A DNA stretch of 34,908 bases, from the NCBI GenBank assembly GCA_051748565.1, contig JBNJHN010000016.1, forward strand, positions 1-34,908, given 5' to 3'. This DNA is from SKPH01 sp051748565 (GTDB taxonomy: Bacteria > Bacillota > Dethiobacteria > DTU022). The position numbers and the translations under genes were made by a program. Numbering within the stretch: the stretch's first letter is position 1; every line of letters begins with the position of its first letter. This document shows positions 8,144 through 15,650 of this stretch, one piece after another. Under the pieces are notes generated by a model that ran no database searches, was not told where the DNA came from, and saw nothing but the letters and a program-made list of their open reading frames with translations.

Positions 8144-8272
8144 ATGGCAGAGCTAAAAATGGCAGAGACTAAAGTACCATGGTATAAAAGAATTTCACCG
8201 TGAATACTGATCTATTTACTGCTGGGAGCAGTATTTGGGTTATATAGCTTGATACAATATCTGGTTCAGTAG
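8144..8272 (+). pseudogene. Small single-helix membrane ORF with in-frame UGA
   Basis: A 42-codon reading frame with a good SD (AGGGGAGA, 8130-8137) and an ATG at 8144. It reads MAELKMAETKVPWYKRISP, then UGA at 8201-8203, then ILIYLLLGAVFGLYSLIQ, ending at TAG 8270-8272. The part after UGA is a clear transmembrane helix, and the part before is the soluble tail expected of such a small protein, so the frame was under selection across the UGA. The simplest reading is a TGG-to-TGA (Trp) nonsense change. A 7-bp hairpin with a GGG loop (8217-8233) sits 13 bases after the UGA, where a bacterial SECIS element would sit, but there is no Cys or redox motif nearby. I do not recognise the family. Confidence 0.5.
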
Positions 8273-8369
8273 CATAACAGATTAAAGACAGCAGTTTTTA
8301 TATCTGAACACTGCCGAACAGCTTTATTTGACATTAGCTTTTTTTCAGGATATATGCAATTAATACTGA

Positions 8370-8391
8370 GGGAGCACTTAAAAGTGCTCCC
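8370..8391. terminator. Hairpin between convergent genes
   Basis: GGGAGCACTT and AAGTGCTCCC form a perfect 10-bp stem with a two-base spacer. It lies between the plus-strand rhodanese/small ORF unit and the minus-strand gene that ends at 8427. T-tracts on either side are weak, so it is a possible bidirectional terminator rather than a textbook one. Confidence 0.5.
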
Positions 8392-8426
8392 TGGTTTACA
8401 CAACTGGATTTTTCAAAATATATATG

Positions 8427-8681
8427 TTAATTTTCTCCGTTTTGATCATCTTCCGTTTTTTTACGCCAACCATTAATATAATCATAATCCTTATCAAAAT
8501 ATAGTTTAAAGGGTTGAGAAGAAGTTTCTTTCCAGCTAACCAGCCTAATTACCAGATGCATTAAAAACCGATAGATAAATAAAATTAGAATCCCCAGAAA
8601 ACAATATAATAGCAATTGCAAAAAGAAGTTTTCTGGCATATTCTGTTTAATTATTTCTAAAAGGCTGTTGATAAACTCCAT
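8427..8681 (-). CDS. Hypothetical small membrane protein
   Basis: An 84-residue reading frame starting MEFINSLLEIIKQNMPENFF, with one strong hydrophobic segment (about residues 21-50, LQLLLYCFLGILILFIYRFL) and a charged soluble tail with a KLYFDKDYDYINGWRKK stretch. The layout is of a single-pass membrane protein with its C-terminus in the cytoplasm. I do not recognise a family. The ribosome site is poor, with only purines (AAAGACGG) at a long distance. It stands alone between the rhodanese unit and a GNAT gene. It may be real because composition and topology look protein-like, but support is limited. Confidence 0.45.
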   Translation of the reverse strand: MEFINSLLEIIKQNMPENFFLQLLLYCFLGILILFIYRFLMHLVIRLVSWKETSSQPFKLYFDKDYDYINGWRKKTEDDQNGEN

Positions 8682-8975
8682 TTTTCATATCCGTCTTTCA
8701 TTCTTTTGAAGCCGGATTGTTTTAATTAATAATACCACATTATAATTAAACACCATATCTTGGGTGCAAATTTGAGCTTTCTCCTCCGTTAAATATTAGT
8801 TTCGTATTTTCCCTCTTGCCTCAAACCATAATCGCTACAGGCCAATCCACCCATCCCGATCTTAATAATAGCAAGTCAAATTGTCGTGTGCTAAAATAAT
8901 GCTAACCGGAAGTCGATTCACTGTAACTGCACAATCGGGATTGTCTGATTATCAAATAATGGAAAAGGTGCCAAT

Positions 8976-9725
8976 ATGCAAGAAAAAAGAAACAGTGAGC
9001 CAGAAAAGAAAGATTCTATATCAAATAAGAATGAGATATACAGGAGAGCGGGCCTTAAAGACGTTGACGACATCTACAGGATTGCCTCAAAGATGCAGCT
9101 TGAAAACAAGCCGGATTTAATGTCATCAAGAGGGTTTTTAATTGATCATTATACCTCTCATCCGGAAATAAAAGATGATTTGGAAGATAATATTTTTAGT
9201 TCAATATTCCTGGTTTGCGAGACCAGGAAAGGGATTCTGGGGTTTTTGCATGGTTATGACAGTGAACAATGGTTAAAGCAAAGACCTCATCTGAGTGGAA
9301 TAAACGGTACCAAAATAGTTTGGATAGAGAGCACTTTAAATAAGCTCGGAATTTCCAGCATTGAAAATTTTAACAGCTTCGGGGTAATTGATAAAATTTC
9401 TGTTGATAAGACCCTGGGCAAAAAACGGGTTGCCTTTAACTTAATCAGGCTCTTTGCCAAGTTGTTATTGGAAAAAGAAAAAAAGTATGTAATGTCTGAG
9501 ATAGTTACCCGTGTATATGAAAAAGATAAACCATTGGATATAAAAAATAAGGCATCCATAAAATTCCACAGGAAACTTGGCTTTCATAAAGTAGGGGATA
9601 CCGAAAAATACAGTTATGATGATACCTTCCTAAAAGACAAAGGTTATTTTAAGGATGAAATCTATCTTGCTAGGATAAATGACCTTCCCTACCAGTATAA
9701 GAGAATATTCAGGGCAATTAAGTAA
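8976..9725 (+). CDS. GNAT-family N-acetyltransferase
   Basis: A 249-residue protein whose middle and C-terminal parts fit the GNAT acyl-CoA transferase fold: a strand FLVCETRKGILGFLHGYDSE, a segment leading to the CoA-binding helix (VDKTLGKKRVAFNLIRLFAK) and the C-terminal NKASIKFHRKLGFHKVGDTE, which matches the usual N-x-x-(A/S)-x-x-(F/L)-(Y/H)-x-K-L-G-F motif. The N-terminal ~25 residues are charged and probably disordered. The acceptor is unknown. It is Lys-rich and more AT-rich than its neighbours. AAAGGTG lies 6 bases before the ATG. The photolyase follows after 25 bases on the same strand, so the two probably share a transcript. Confidence 0.8.
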   Translation: MQEKRNSEPEKKDSISNKNEIYRRAGLKDVDDIYRIASKMQLENKPDLMSSRGFLIDHYTSHPEIKDDLEDNIFSSIFLVCETRKGILGFLHGYDSEQWLKQRPHLSGINGTKIVWIESTLNKLGISSIENFNSFGVIDKISVDKTLGKKRVAFNLIRLFAKLLLEKEKKYVMSEIVTRVYEKDKPLDIKNKASIKFHRKLGFHKVGDTEKYSYDDTFLKDKGYFKDEIYLARINDLPYQYKRIFRAIK

Positions 9726-9750
9726 TAAATGTACAGGGGAAGTGATCTAA

Positions 9751-11286
9751 ATAAAGAAAACCATTTTGATTCTCGGTGACCAGTTGAGCCGGAACATCAG
9801 TGCACTCGAAGACGCTGATAAGATTAATGATATCGTCCTTTTTATAGAGGCAAAAGATGAAAGCAACCACGTAAATCATCACCAACAAAAAATTGTGCTG
9901 GTTCTTGCAGCAATGCGCCATTTTGCCGAATCACTCCGCCAAGAAGGTTTCAATATTGACTATATCAAGCTCGATAACCCTGGAAACAGCGGTTCACTAA
10001 GCCAGGAGTTAGCTCTCGCTCTTAAACGCCATCGATCCGATCAGCTGGTCGTCACAGAACCGAGTGAGTACAGAATGTCTGAATATCTGCATGAGTGGCA
10101 AGCTGAGCTGGGAATTTCGATTGAAATAAAAAATGACAACCGTTTCTTATGTTCAAAAAACAGCTTTGCAGAATGGGCTAAGGGTAGAAAAACCCTGCGC
10201 TTGGAAAACTTCTACAGGTATATGCGTCGAAAAACCGGATTACTTATGGATGGCGACAAACCTGAAGGGAACCGGTGGAATTATGATAGTCAAAACCGCC
10301 GGACAATTCCTGCAGGCTTTAAATTTCCCGAACATCTTATTTCCGTTCCCGACAAGATCACACTCGATGTCATTAGTATAGTCAAAAAGACTTTTGGGAA
10401 TCATTTCGGCAAAACTGATAATTTCAACTGGGCTGTTACTCGTAAGGATGCCTTGAATAAATTTAATCATTTTATCCAAACAGGACTGCCCACTTTTGGT
10501 GATTATCAGGATGCCATGCACTCAGGTGAAGCTTACCTTTTTCACTCAGCAATATCACCTTATCTTAATCTTGGCCTGCTCAATCCTGATGAAGTTTGCA
10601 GGTCTGTAGTGCAGGCTTATTACCGGGGCCTGGCACCTTTAAACTGTGCAGAAGGTTTTCTAAGGCAGGTGCTGGGTTGGCGTGAATATGTGCGGGGTAT
10701 CTATTGGTTAAAAATGCCCGGCTACAAAAAGAGCAATTACTTCGATGCACAACGCCCCCTTCCGGAATTCTACTGGACGGGCAAAACTGATATGAACTGT
10801 TTAAAAGAGGTAATCAGTCAAACCTGCCAGCATGCTTATGCGCATCATATTCAGCGTCTAATGATCACCGGTAATTTTACACTTCTGGCCGGTATTAAAC
10901 CATCTGAAGTTGAAGAATGGTACCTGATTGTTTATGCTGACGCGTTCGAGTGGGTCGAATTGCCCAATACACATGGTATGGCACTTTATGCAGATGGGGG
11001 CTTGCTGGCGTCAAAACCTTATGCAGCATCAGCCGCTTACATAAACCGGATGTCAGATTATTGCAGGCATTGCCATTACAAACACGATATTAAAAGCGGA
11101 AATGAAGCTTGCCCTTTTAACTATCTTTACTGGAATTTTCTAATAGCCAACGAAAATAAACTTAGATCCAATCCACGAATGGGCTTGCCTTATAAAATGC
11201 TGGCCCGTATGCCTACAGAGCAGCGAATATTAATCCAAAATGATGCTGAAAACTTCCTGAACTCACTTTCTACCCCGGTATATTAG
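9751..11286 (+). CDS. phrB: Fe-S bacterial cryptochrome/(6-4) photolyase-type protein (FeS-BCP), probable AUA start
   Basis: A ~511-residue flavoprotein of the FeS-BCP (PhrB) branch of photolyases, which repair UV (6-4) photoproducts with blue light. The N-terminal alpha/beta antenna domain begins ILGDQLSRN. The FAD-binding helical domain contains FLRQVLGWREYVRGIYW, HAYAHHIQRLMITGNF and ADAFEWVELPNTHGMALYADGG. Four Cys expected to bind [4Fe-4S] are present at 354, 433, 436 and 449 (counted from the TTG at 9766), with the last three spaced 3 and 13 as in Agrobacterium PhrB. The family usually starts MKKTILILGDQLS; here those codons read ATA AAG AAA ACC ATT TTG, with AGGGGAA 10 bases before the ATA. 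The start is thus AUA at 9751, or less likely TTG at 9766, which lacks an SD. Confidence 0.9.
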   Translation: MKKTILILGDQLSRNISALEDADKINDIVLFIEAKDESNHVNHHQQKIVLVLAAMRHFAESLRQEGFNIDYIKLDNPGNSGSLSQELALALKRHRSDQLVVTEPSEYRMSEYLHEWQAELGISIEIKNDNRFLCSKNSFAEWAKGRKTLRLENFYRYMRRKTGLLMDGDKPEGNRWNYDSQNRRTIPAGFKFPEHLISVPDKITLDVISIVKKTFGNHFGKTDNFNWAVTRKDALNKFNHFIQTGLPTFGDYQDAMHSGEAYLFHSAISPYLNLGLLNPDEVCRSVVQAYYRGLAPLNCAEGFLRQVLGWREYVRGIYWLKMPGYKKSNYFDAQRPLPEFYWTGKTDMNCLKEVISQTCQHAYAHHIQRLMITGNFTLLAGIKPSEVEEWYLIVYADAFEWVELPNTHGMALYADGGLLASKPYAASAAYINRMSDYCRHCHYKHDIKSGNEACPFNYLYWNFLIANENKLRSNPRMGLPYKMLARMPTEQRILIQNDAENFLNSLSTPVY

Positions 11287-11365
11287 TTTTGTCATATTAA
11301 CACAAGTAAGGGCGATTTTTTACGGTTTGCCTTACAGGCATGATCACAGCTTAAAACAGGGCAGC

Positions 11366-11614
11366 TTACTCTTTCAGATCTTCCATAATTTGTTTATATT
11401 CTTCGCGGTCAATTTTGCCTTTGGCATAACGCTCTCTTACTTCCTGCAGGGCCCTGTCATGCTCAGGTTTTACAACAGCGGATCCGCTCGAAGATGATTT
11501 TGTACTGTTTACAGCAAGCACTATAACAACCACAATCACGGCAGCAATAAAAAGCCAAAAGAAAAACATCAGGATACCTCCGATCCCAAATCCCCAGTCC
11601 CACATATGGTACAT
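11366..11614 (-). CDS. SHOCT-domain small membrane protein
   Basis: An 82-residue single-pass membrane protein. The N-terminus (MYHMWDWGFGIGG) leads into one long hydrophobic helix (about 12-36), then a Ser-rich linker and a C-terminal SHOCT motif ALQEVRERYAKGKIDREEYK (about 55-75). SHOCT is a short oligomerisation motif common at the C-termini of small bacterial membrane proteins. Function is unknown. AAGGAAAGG lies 6-8 bases before the ATG. It converges with the photolyase gene and is transcribed alone; the divergent aldo/keto reductase gene starts about 250 bases away. Confidence 0.82.
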   Translation of the reverse strand: MYHMWDWGFGIGGILMFFFWLFIAAVIVVVIVLAVNSTKSSSSGSAVVKPEHDRALQEVRERYAKGKIDREEYKQIMEDLKE

Positions 11615-11864
11615 AATAATCTTTCCTTTCCTTCATTAAGTTCTGACGTTCTTAATTAAATTATACTACATCTGTGAACCCCAAATAGCAGATTTATTAA
11701 GCATGGGATCTGTGTCCTGGTAATATCAATGCTATAAACAGCAGAGGGCCGGCCCCTTCACTTCTTTTGCCGGATATCAGACAGGCGAAATTATGGTATG
11801 ATGAAATAAATTGGGACTTTAAGATTCGACTCTTACTAATTGAATACTGATAGGAGGCAAACCC

Positions 11865-12722
11865 ATGATTGCAACAGAAGTGTTTGGCCGGACAGGTCAT
11901 CTCAGCACCAGGACAATCTTTGGCGCAGCGGCACTAAGCCGGGTGACACAGGATGAAACAGATAACACTTTTGAGATATTATTAAAATATGGAGTCAATC
12001 ATATTGACACGGCGGCAAACTATGGCGATGCGGAAATCCTGATCGGTCCATGGATGAAAGAGTATCGGCATAAATTTTTTTTAGCAACTAAAACGGATAA
12101 ACGTACTTATAAAGAAGCCAAAGAGGAGCTGCTGCGTTCCCTGAAACGATTGCAAGTTGACAATGTGGATTTATGGCAGATGCATCTGCTGGTGGATTCT
12201 GAAGATTGGGAAGTTACCATGGGGCCGGGAGGAGCGCTGGAAGCATTTATAGAAGCTCGCGAAGAGGGACTGACCCGCTTTCTGGGTGTAACAGGACACG
12301 GCCTGATCGCGCCTTCAGTTCACCTTCGCAGTTTAGAACGGTTTAATTTCGATTCAGTCTTATTTCCATACAACTATCAGTTGATGCAAAATCCACAGTA
12401 TACAATCGCTGCGGAGCAATTGCTGTCGGTTTGTAAAACAGAACAGGTTGCGGTTCAGACAATAAAATCCCTGTCTGCCGGTCCCTGGGGCGAAAATAAA
12501 CCGACCCGCGCCACCTGGTATCAACCCCTGGAAAACCAGGAGGATATTGATCTGGCAGTGCATTGGATATTGAGCCACCCTCAACTCTTTCTTAACACAG
12601 TCGGGGATATTTATCTCTTACCCAAAGTATTGGGTGCTGCAGCCCGGTTTGTGCAAGGTCCGTCTCAGGCAGAGATGCAAAAAATGTTTGAACGGGTTGG
12701 TATGCAACCCTTATTTGAGTAA
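11865..12722 (+). CDS. Aldo/keto reductase family oxidoreductase
   Basis: A 285-residue (beta/alpha)8-barrel NAD(P)H-dependent reductase. The catalytic tetrad is visible: D48 in VNHIDTAANYG, Y53 in the same motif, K76 in FFLATKTDKR and H107 in DLWQMHLLVD. The family motif GVNHIDTAANYGDAE is close to the bacterial YdhF/Tas-like and Fe-S aldo/keto reductase groups, but no C-terminal ferredoxin-type Cys motif is present, so it is a single-domain enzyme. Substrate unknown; aldehydes and ketones are usual. TAGGAGG about 8 bases before the ATG supports the start. It converges with the VOC-ADH-LsrF operon, which also handles carbonyl compounds, though a link is only suggestive. Confidence 0.9.
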   Translation: MIATEVFGRTGHLSTRTIFGAAALSRVTQDETDNTFEILLKYGVNHIDTAANYGDAEILIGPWMKEYRHKFFLATKTDKRTYKEAKEELLRSLKRLQVDNVDLWQMHLLVDSEDWEVTMGPGGALEAFIEAREEGLTRFLGVTGHGLIAPSVHLRSLERFNFDSVLFPYNYQLMQNPQYTIAAEQLLSVCKTEQVAVQTIKSLSAGPWGENKPTRATWYQPLENQEDIDLAVHWILSHPQLFLNTVGDIYLLPKVLGAAARFVQGPSQAEMQKMFERVGMQPLFE

Positions 12723-12810
12723 GTTTAATGCTCTTTCGGACATTCGAATTGCCGGGGCGTGGGCAGTAATCAGCATGAAGTATTCGCTGCCTGTCTTGCG
12801 TTCGAGCTAT

Positions 12811-13191
12811 TTATTTACCTTTAATCTCGAACAAATTCCCGTCAAAATCCTTGATAAACGTGACCAGATAATCACCTTTGGGTACCCGAATTATATCAAC
12901 CTTATTTCTGTGGCATTTTCCCAGAAATTCTTCGAGGTTTTCAACTTCAAAACAGACATGGTCGAATAACCGGCTGTTATAATCGCCATTACTATAAACG
13001 AAAATCTCAAAACGAAAAGATTCGCCTGCATAATATATTTTTTTCACCCCGGCATCCTGTCCGAATATGGCAGTGGACATTTCAGTCGGTAAAAATTCCG
13101 GGTCGAGTTTTTTAAAACCCAAAAGCCCCTCATAAAAACAGTCAGCTTTTTCTTCCGAGCTGCAGGTTAATCCTACATGGAGCAGGTCCAT
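12811..13191 (-). CDS. VOC superfamily protein (glyoxalase/epimerase-like)
   Basis: A 126-residue protein made of one pair of beta-alpha-beta-beta-beta motifs. Likely metal ligands of the vicinal oxygen chelate fold are H5 (LLHVGLT), E in FRFEIFVYS, H in LFDHVCFEV and E in the final LFEIKGK. VOC proteins include glyoxalases, epimerases, dioxygenases and fosfomycin-type resistance enzymes, so the reaction cannot be named. Its SD (GGGAGG) lies within the last codons of the alcohol dehydrogenase gene, whose stop is 2 bases before this ATG, which implies coupled translation. Being third in the LsrF operon, it may isomerise or epimerise an intermediate of that pathway (inference). Confidence 0.85.
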   Translation of the reverse strand: MDLLHVGLTCSSEEKADCFYEGLLGFKKLDPEFLPTEMSTAIFGQDAGVKKIYYAGESFRFEIFVYSNGDYNSRLFDHVCFEVENLEEFLGKCHRNKVDIIRVPKGDYLVTFIKDFDGNLFEIKGK

Positions 13192-13193
13192 TA

Positions 13194-14427
13194 CTAATCC
13201 TCCCTTGTCTGTTTCAATTCAGCTGGCCGGATGATGACCTTAATTGAATCTTCCCCTTCCATTACCAGTCGGAAGCCTTTCTCGATATCCTCCAGAGGCA
13301 GAGTATGGGTTATCAGATCATCGACAACTATTTTGCCAGATGCAATCAAATCCAGGGCTTCGGTCAGATCAGAAGGGCAGCAGTAATAGGATGTAAGAAT
13401 TCGGATTTCCCTGGTCCAGAAATTTGCCAGCGGTATGGAAACCTTTTTCTCCGGGCCGGGTACTGCAAACAGGATAACGGCGCCACCTGTATCGACAGTT
13501 TCCCAGGCCTGCTCAACTGCAGAGGTTGAAGATGTGCACAAAAATACGACATCAGCTTTTCGGCCGGTTTCGTCAATTAATTTTTGCGCAACATTCTCTG
13601 AGGCATCGATGGCAAGATCTGCACCTGCATTACGGGCAAGTTCCAACCGTTTGGGGTTAACATCCGTTGCAACAACAGCAGCATTTTTTAATTTGGCTAG
13701 CTTTATTTGGAGTAACCCGGACATACCGCAGCCGAGCACAAGGGCTGTCTGCCCCTTTTTCAGTCCGGCAAGTCGCTGGGCCCTGACCACGCAGGCAAGC
13801 GGCTCTATGAAAGTGCTTTGATCAAAGGTCACGCGATCAGGCAGCAGGTAGGTCCCGTTTTCTACCAGGGCCCCTGGAACCAGGACGTACTCGGCAAATC
13901 CACCGGGAAGCCTTTCTTTTACCTGTGAGCACTGGGGGTGATGTCCTTCCTTACAATAATAACATTGCATGCACGGAACCTTGGGCGCAATAAACACTCT
14001 GTCTCCCGGTTTGAATTTGCCGACAGCAGAACCGACCTTCACCACTTCTGCGCCGACTTCGTGCCCCTGCACAAGCGGAGCCCTGGGCAGGCGGTACNNN
14101 NNNNNNNNNNNNNNNNNNNNNNNNNNNNNNNNNNNNNNNNNNNNNNNNNNNNNNNNNNNNNNNNNNNNNNNNNNNNNNNNNNNNNNNNNNNNNNNNNCTG
14201 TCTCCCGGTTTGAATTTGCCGACAGCAGAACCGACCTTCACCACTTCTGCGCCGACTTCGTGCCCCTGCACAAGCGGAGCCCTGGGCAGGCGGTACCATT
14301 CAACGATATCACTCCCGCAGATTCCACAGGACATTACCTTAACCAGAATCTCATTACGTCCCGGTTCAGGAGTCGACATCTCTTCTATCCTGATATCCTT
14401 GTTGTTATACCAGACGGATACTTTCAC
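13194..14427 (-). CDS. Zinc-dependent alcohol dehydrogenase (MDR family), split by an assembly gap
   Basis: A medium-chain Zn dehydrogenase of the sorbitol/threonine dehydrogenase type. Catalytic-zinc residues are in CGICGSDI and GHEVG; structural zinc is held by four Cys in CMQCYYCKEGHHPQC; the Rossmann motif is VLGCGMSGLL, followed by an acidic end of strand 2 (ATDVNPKRL), which favours NAD(H). The frame is interrupted by 100 N at 14098-14197 with an identical 99-bp stretch on both sides. Removing 199 bases (N plus one copy) restores one uninterrupted frame of 344 residues, a normal length, so the break is an assembly artefact. GTG at 14427 is chosen because GGAGG lies about 5 bases upstream; a GTG at 14439 is possible. 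It sits between the LsrF-like and VOC genes in one operon. Confidence 0.88.
13999..14296. other. Assembly gap flanked by identical 99-bp duplication
   Basis: Bases 13999-14097 and 14198-14296 are identical, separated by exactly 100 N (14098-14197). This is the pattern of two contigs with an unmerged end overlap joined by a fixed-size placeholder. Collapsing it repairs the alcohol dehydrogenase gene, so it is not a biological repeat. Confidence 0.95.
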
Positions 14428-14460
14428 ATGAGCCTCCACTACGGCTTTAATGGTCCGCTT

Positions 14461-15333
14461 TTATTTTAACGTTTTATATAGTTCGTAGGCCATTTCCGGA
14501 GTTTCATTTTTGTGGACCACTGCATTTACAGCCTGGATCATAGCCAATGGAGCGTCGGATTGGAAAATATTACGGCCCATATCCACACCCGCCGCCCCTT
14601 CCTGTATAGCCTTGTAGGCCATTTTGAGGGCATCAAATTCCGGGATTTTCTTGCCGCCTGCTATCACAATCGGTACCGGGCAACAGGAAGTAACCGTTTC
14701 AAAACCGTCCTCGATATAATAACTCTTAATATAATGGGCGCCAAGTTCGGCGCAAATCCGGGTAGCAAGCCTGAAGTAACGGGCATCCCTGGTCATCTCT
14801 TTTCCCACCGCAGTTACGGCAAGGGTGGGAATTCCGTAACGGGTCCCGATATCGACCATCCTGGTCATATTGATAATCGATTCCCGCTCGTACTCTCCGC
14901 CGACGAATACCTGCACAGCCATGGCGCTGACATTCAACCGGATGGAGTCTTCAATATCCACCGCAATCTCTTCGTTGGAAAGCTCTTTAAGGATACTGGT
15001 TCCACCGGAAACCCTGAGAACAATTGCTTTTGTAGTAGAGGGAGGAATCACGGTTCTCAGGATTCCCCGGGTTAGCATTAAAGTATCTGCATAAGGCACC
15101 AGCGGCAAAATATTGATATCAACACGTTCAAGGCCCTGGGTTGGCCCTTGAAAATAGCCATGATCGAAGGCCAGCATAACAGTCCGGCCCGAATCAGGAT
15201 TGAAAATGCGGGCAAGCCGGTTTTTCATACCCCAATCAAGCGAATTCGATCCTTTAAGGTAAAATCCTTCTGTTTCCTGGGAAATGTCGCAATAGTATTG
15301 TTTGGACTCAGTTAAATTATCCGGGTCGGGCAT
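14461..15333 (-). CDS. lsrF: LsrF-like 3-hydroxy-5-phosphonooxypentane-2,4-dione thiolase / class I aldolase
   Basis: A 290-residue (beta/alpha)8 Schiff-base enzyme closely similar to E. coli LsrF (291 residues), which transfers the acetyl group of the processed autoinducer-2 product P-HPD to CoA, giving acetyl-CoA and dihydroxyacetone phosphate. Shared blocks include RIFNPDSGRTVMLAFDHGYF, PTQGLERVDINI, the Schiff-base Lys K203 in HYIKSYYIEDGF (same number as in E. coli), VPIVIAGGKK and GAAGVDMGRNIFQS. AGAGGAG about 7 bases before the ATG sets the start. It leads a three-gene operon with an alcohol dehydrogenase and a VOC protein. No lsrK, lsrG, lsrR or Lsr transporter gene is in the window, so the substrate may be another phosphorylated diketone or sugar. 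Related aldolases (FbaB, ADTH synthase) are less likely, given the sequence match. Confidence 0.87.
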   Translation of the reverse strand: MPDPDNLTESKQYYCDISQETEGFYLKGSNSLDWGMKNRLARIFNPDSGRTVMLAFDHGYFQGPTQGLERVDINILPLVPYADTLMLTRGILRTVIPPSTTKAIVLRVSGGTSILKELSNEEIAVDIEDSIRLNVSAMAVQVFVGGEYERESIINMTRMVDIGTRYGIPTLAVTAVGKEMTRDARYFRLATRICAELGAHYIKSYYIEDGFETVTSCCPVPIVIAGGKKIPEFDALKMAYKAIQEGAAGVDMGRNIFQSDAPLAMIQAVNAVVHKNETPEMAYELYKTLK

Positions 15334-15650
15334 TTCAATACTCCTCTCCGCAAACTTTAATTCAAGTGCACCGGGTTTAAAAAAACTGATTTACCCGTAA
15401 TAATTATAGCAATTTTCTGTAATGATGGTCAACGAATCCTCAAGATTGTTTTCAATATCATAGACTTGCAGGTTTAAACAGCAATAAAGGTGTACGGAAC
15501 AGCCCCGCTGCCCCCATGAATATGGGAGGGCAGGGTTTTATAAATTAATGTGGAAGTCAGTTTTACTGAAAAGCATGATATTTATAGTCATCATTGAAAA
15601 TTGAGCCTTCTGTTAATAACGACAGTAGATATCAGGGAGGCGTTACCCCG
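15334..15650. other. Divergent intergenic region and leader of the radical SAM gene
   Basis: The 317 bases between divergent lsrF and radical SAM genes hold the terminator-like hairpin at 15505-15540 and then an 18-codon ORF (15548-15604, MWKSVLLKSMIFIVIIEN). Its only candidate SD (GGGAGG) lies in the 3' arm of that hairpin. The radical SAM SD (GGGAGG, 15635-15640) follows. I found no convincing -35/-10 pair. Confidence 0.4.
15505..15540 (+). terminator. Terminator-like hairpin in the 5' leader of the radical SAM gene
   Basis: CC, CTGCCC and CCAT pair with ATGG, GGGCAG and GG around a GAAT loop (single-base bulge on one side, two-base bulge on the other), followed by TTTTAT. On the plus strand it has the shape of an intrinsic terminator, yet no plus-strand gene ends upstream, so it may attenuate the gene at 15651. 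Confidence 0.55.

Noticed and set aside
8201..8203. UGA read as tryptophan through an alternative genetic code
   Set aside because: Intact genes here end in TGA normally (for example the vapB, DUF2284 and DUF364 genes) and conserved Trp residues use TGG elsewhere, so the standard code applies.
13435..13821. 128-codon plus-strand frame opposite the alcohol dehydrogenase
   Set aside because: Pure shadow of a conserved gene, with no SD and low-complexity Ser/Ala composition.
13999..14296. Tandem 99-bp duplication inside a dehydrogenase gene as a real repeat
   Set aside because: Copies are identical and separated by exactly 100 N, and collapsing them restores a normal full-length gene, so it is an assembly join.
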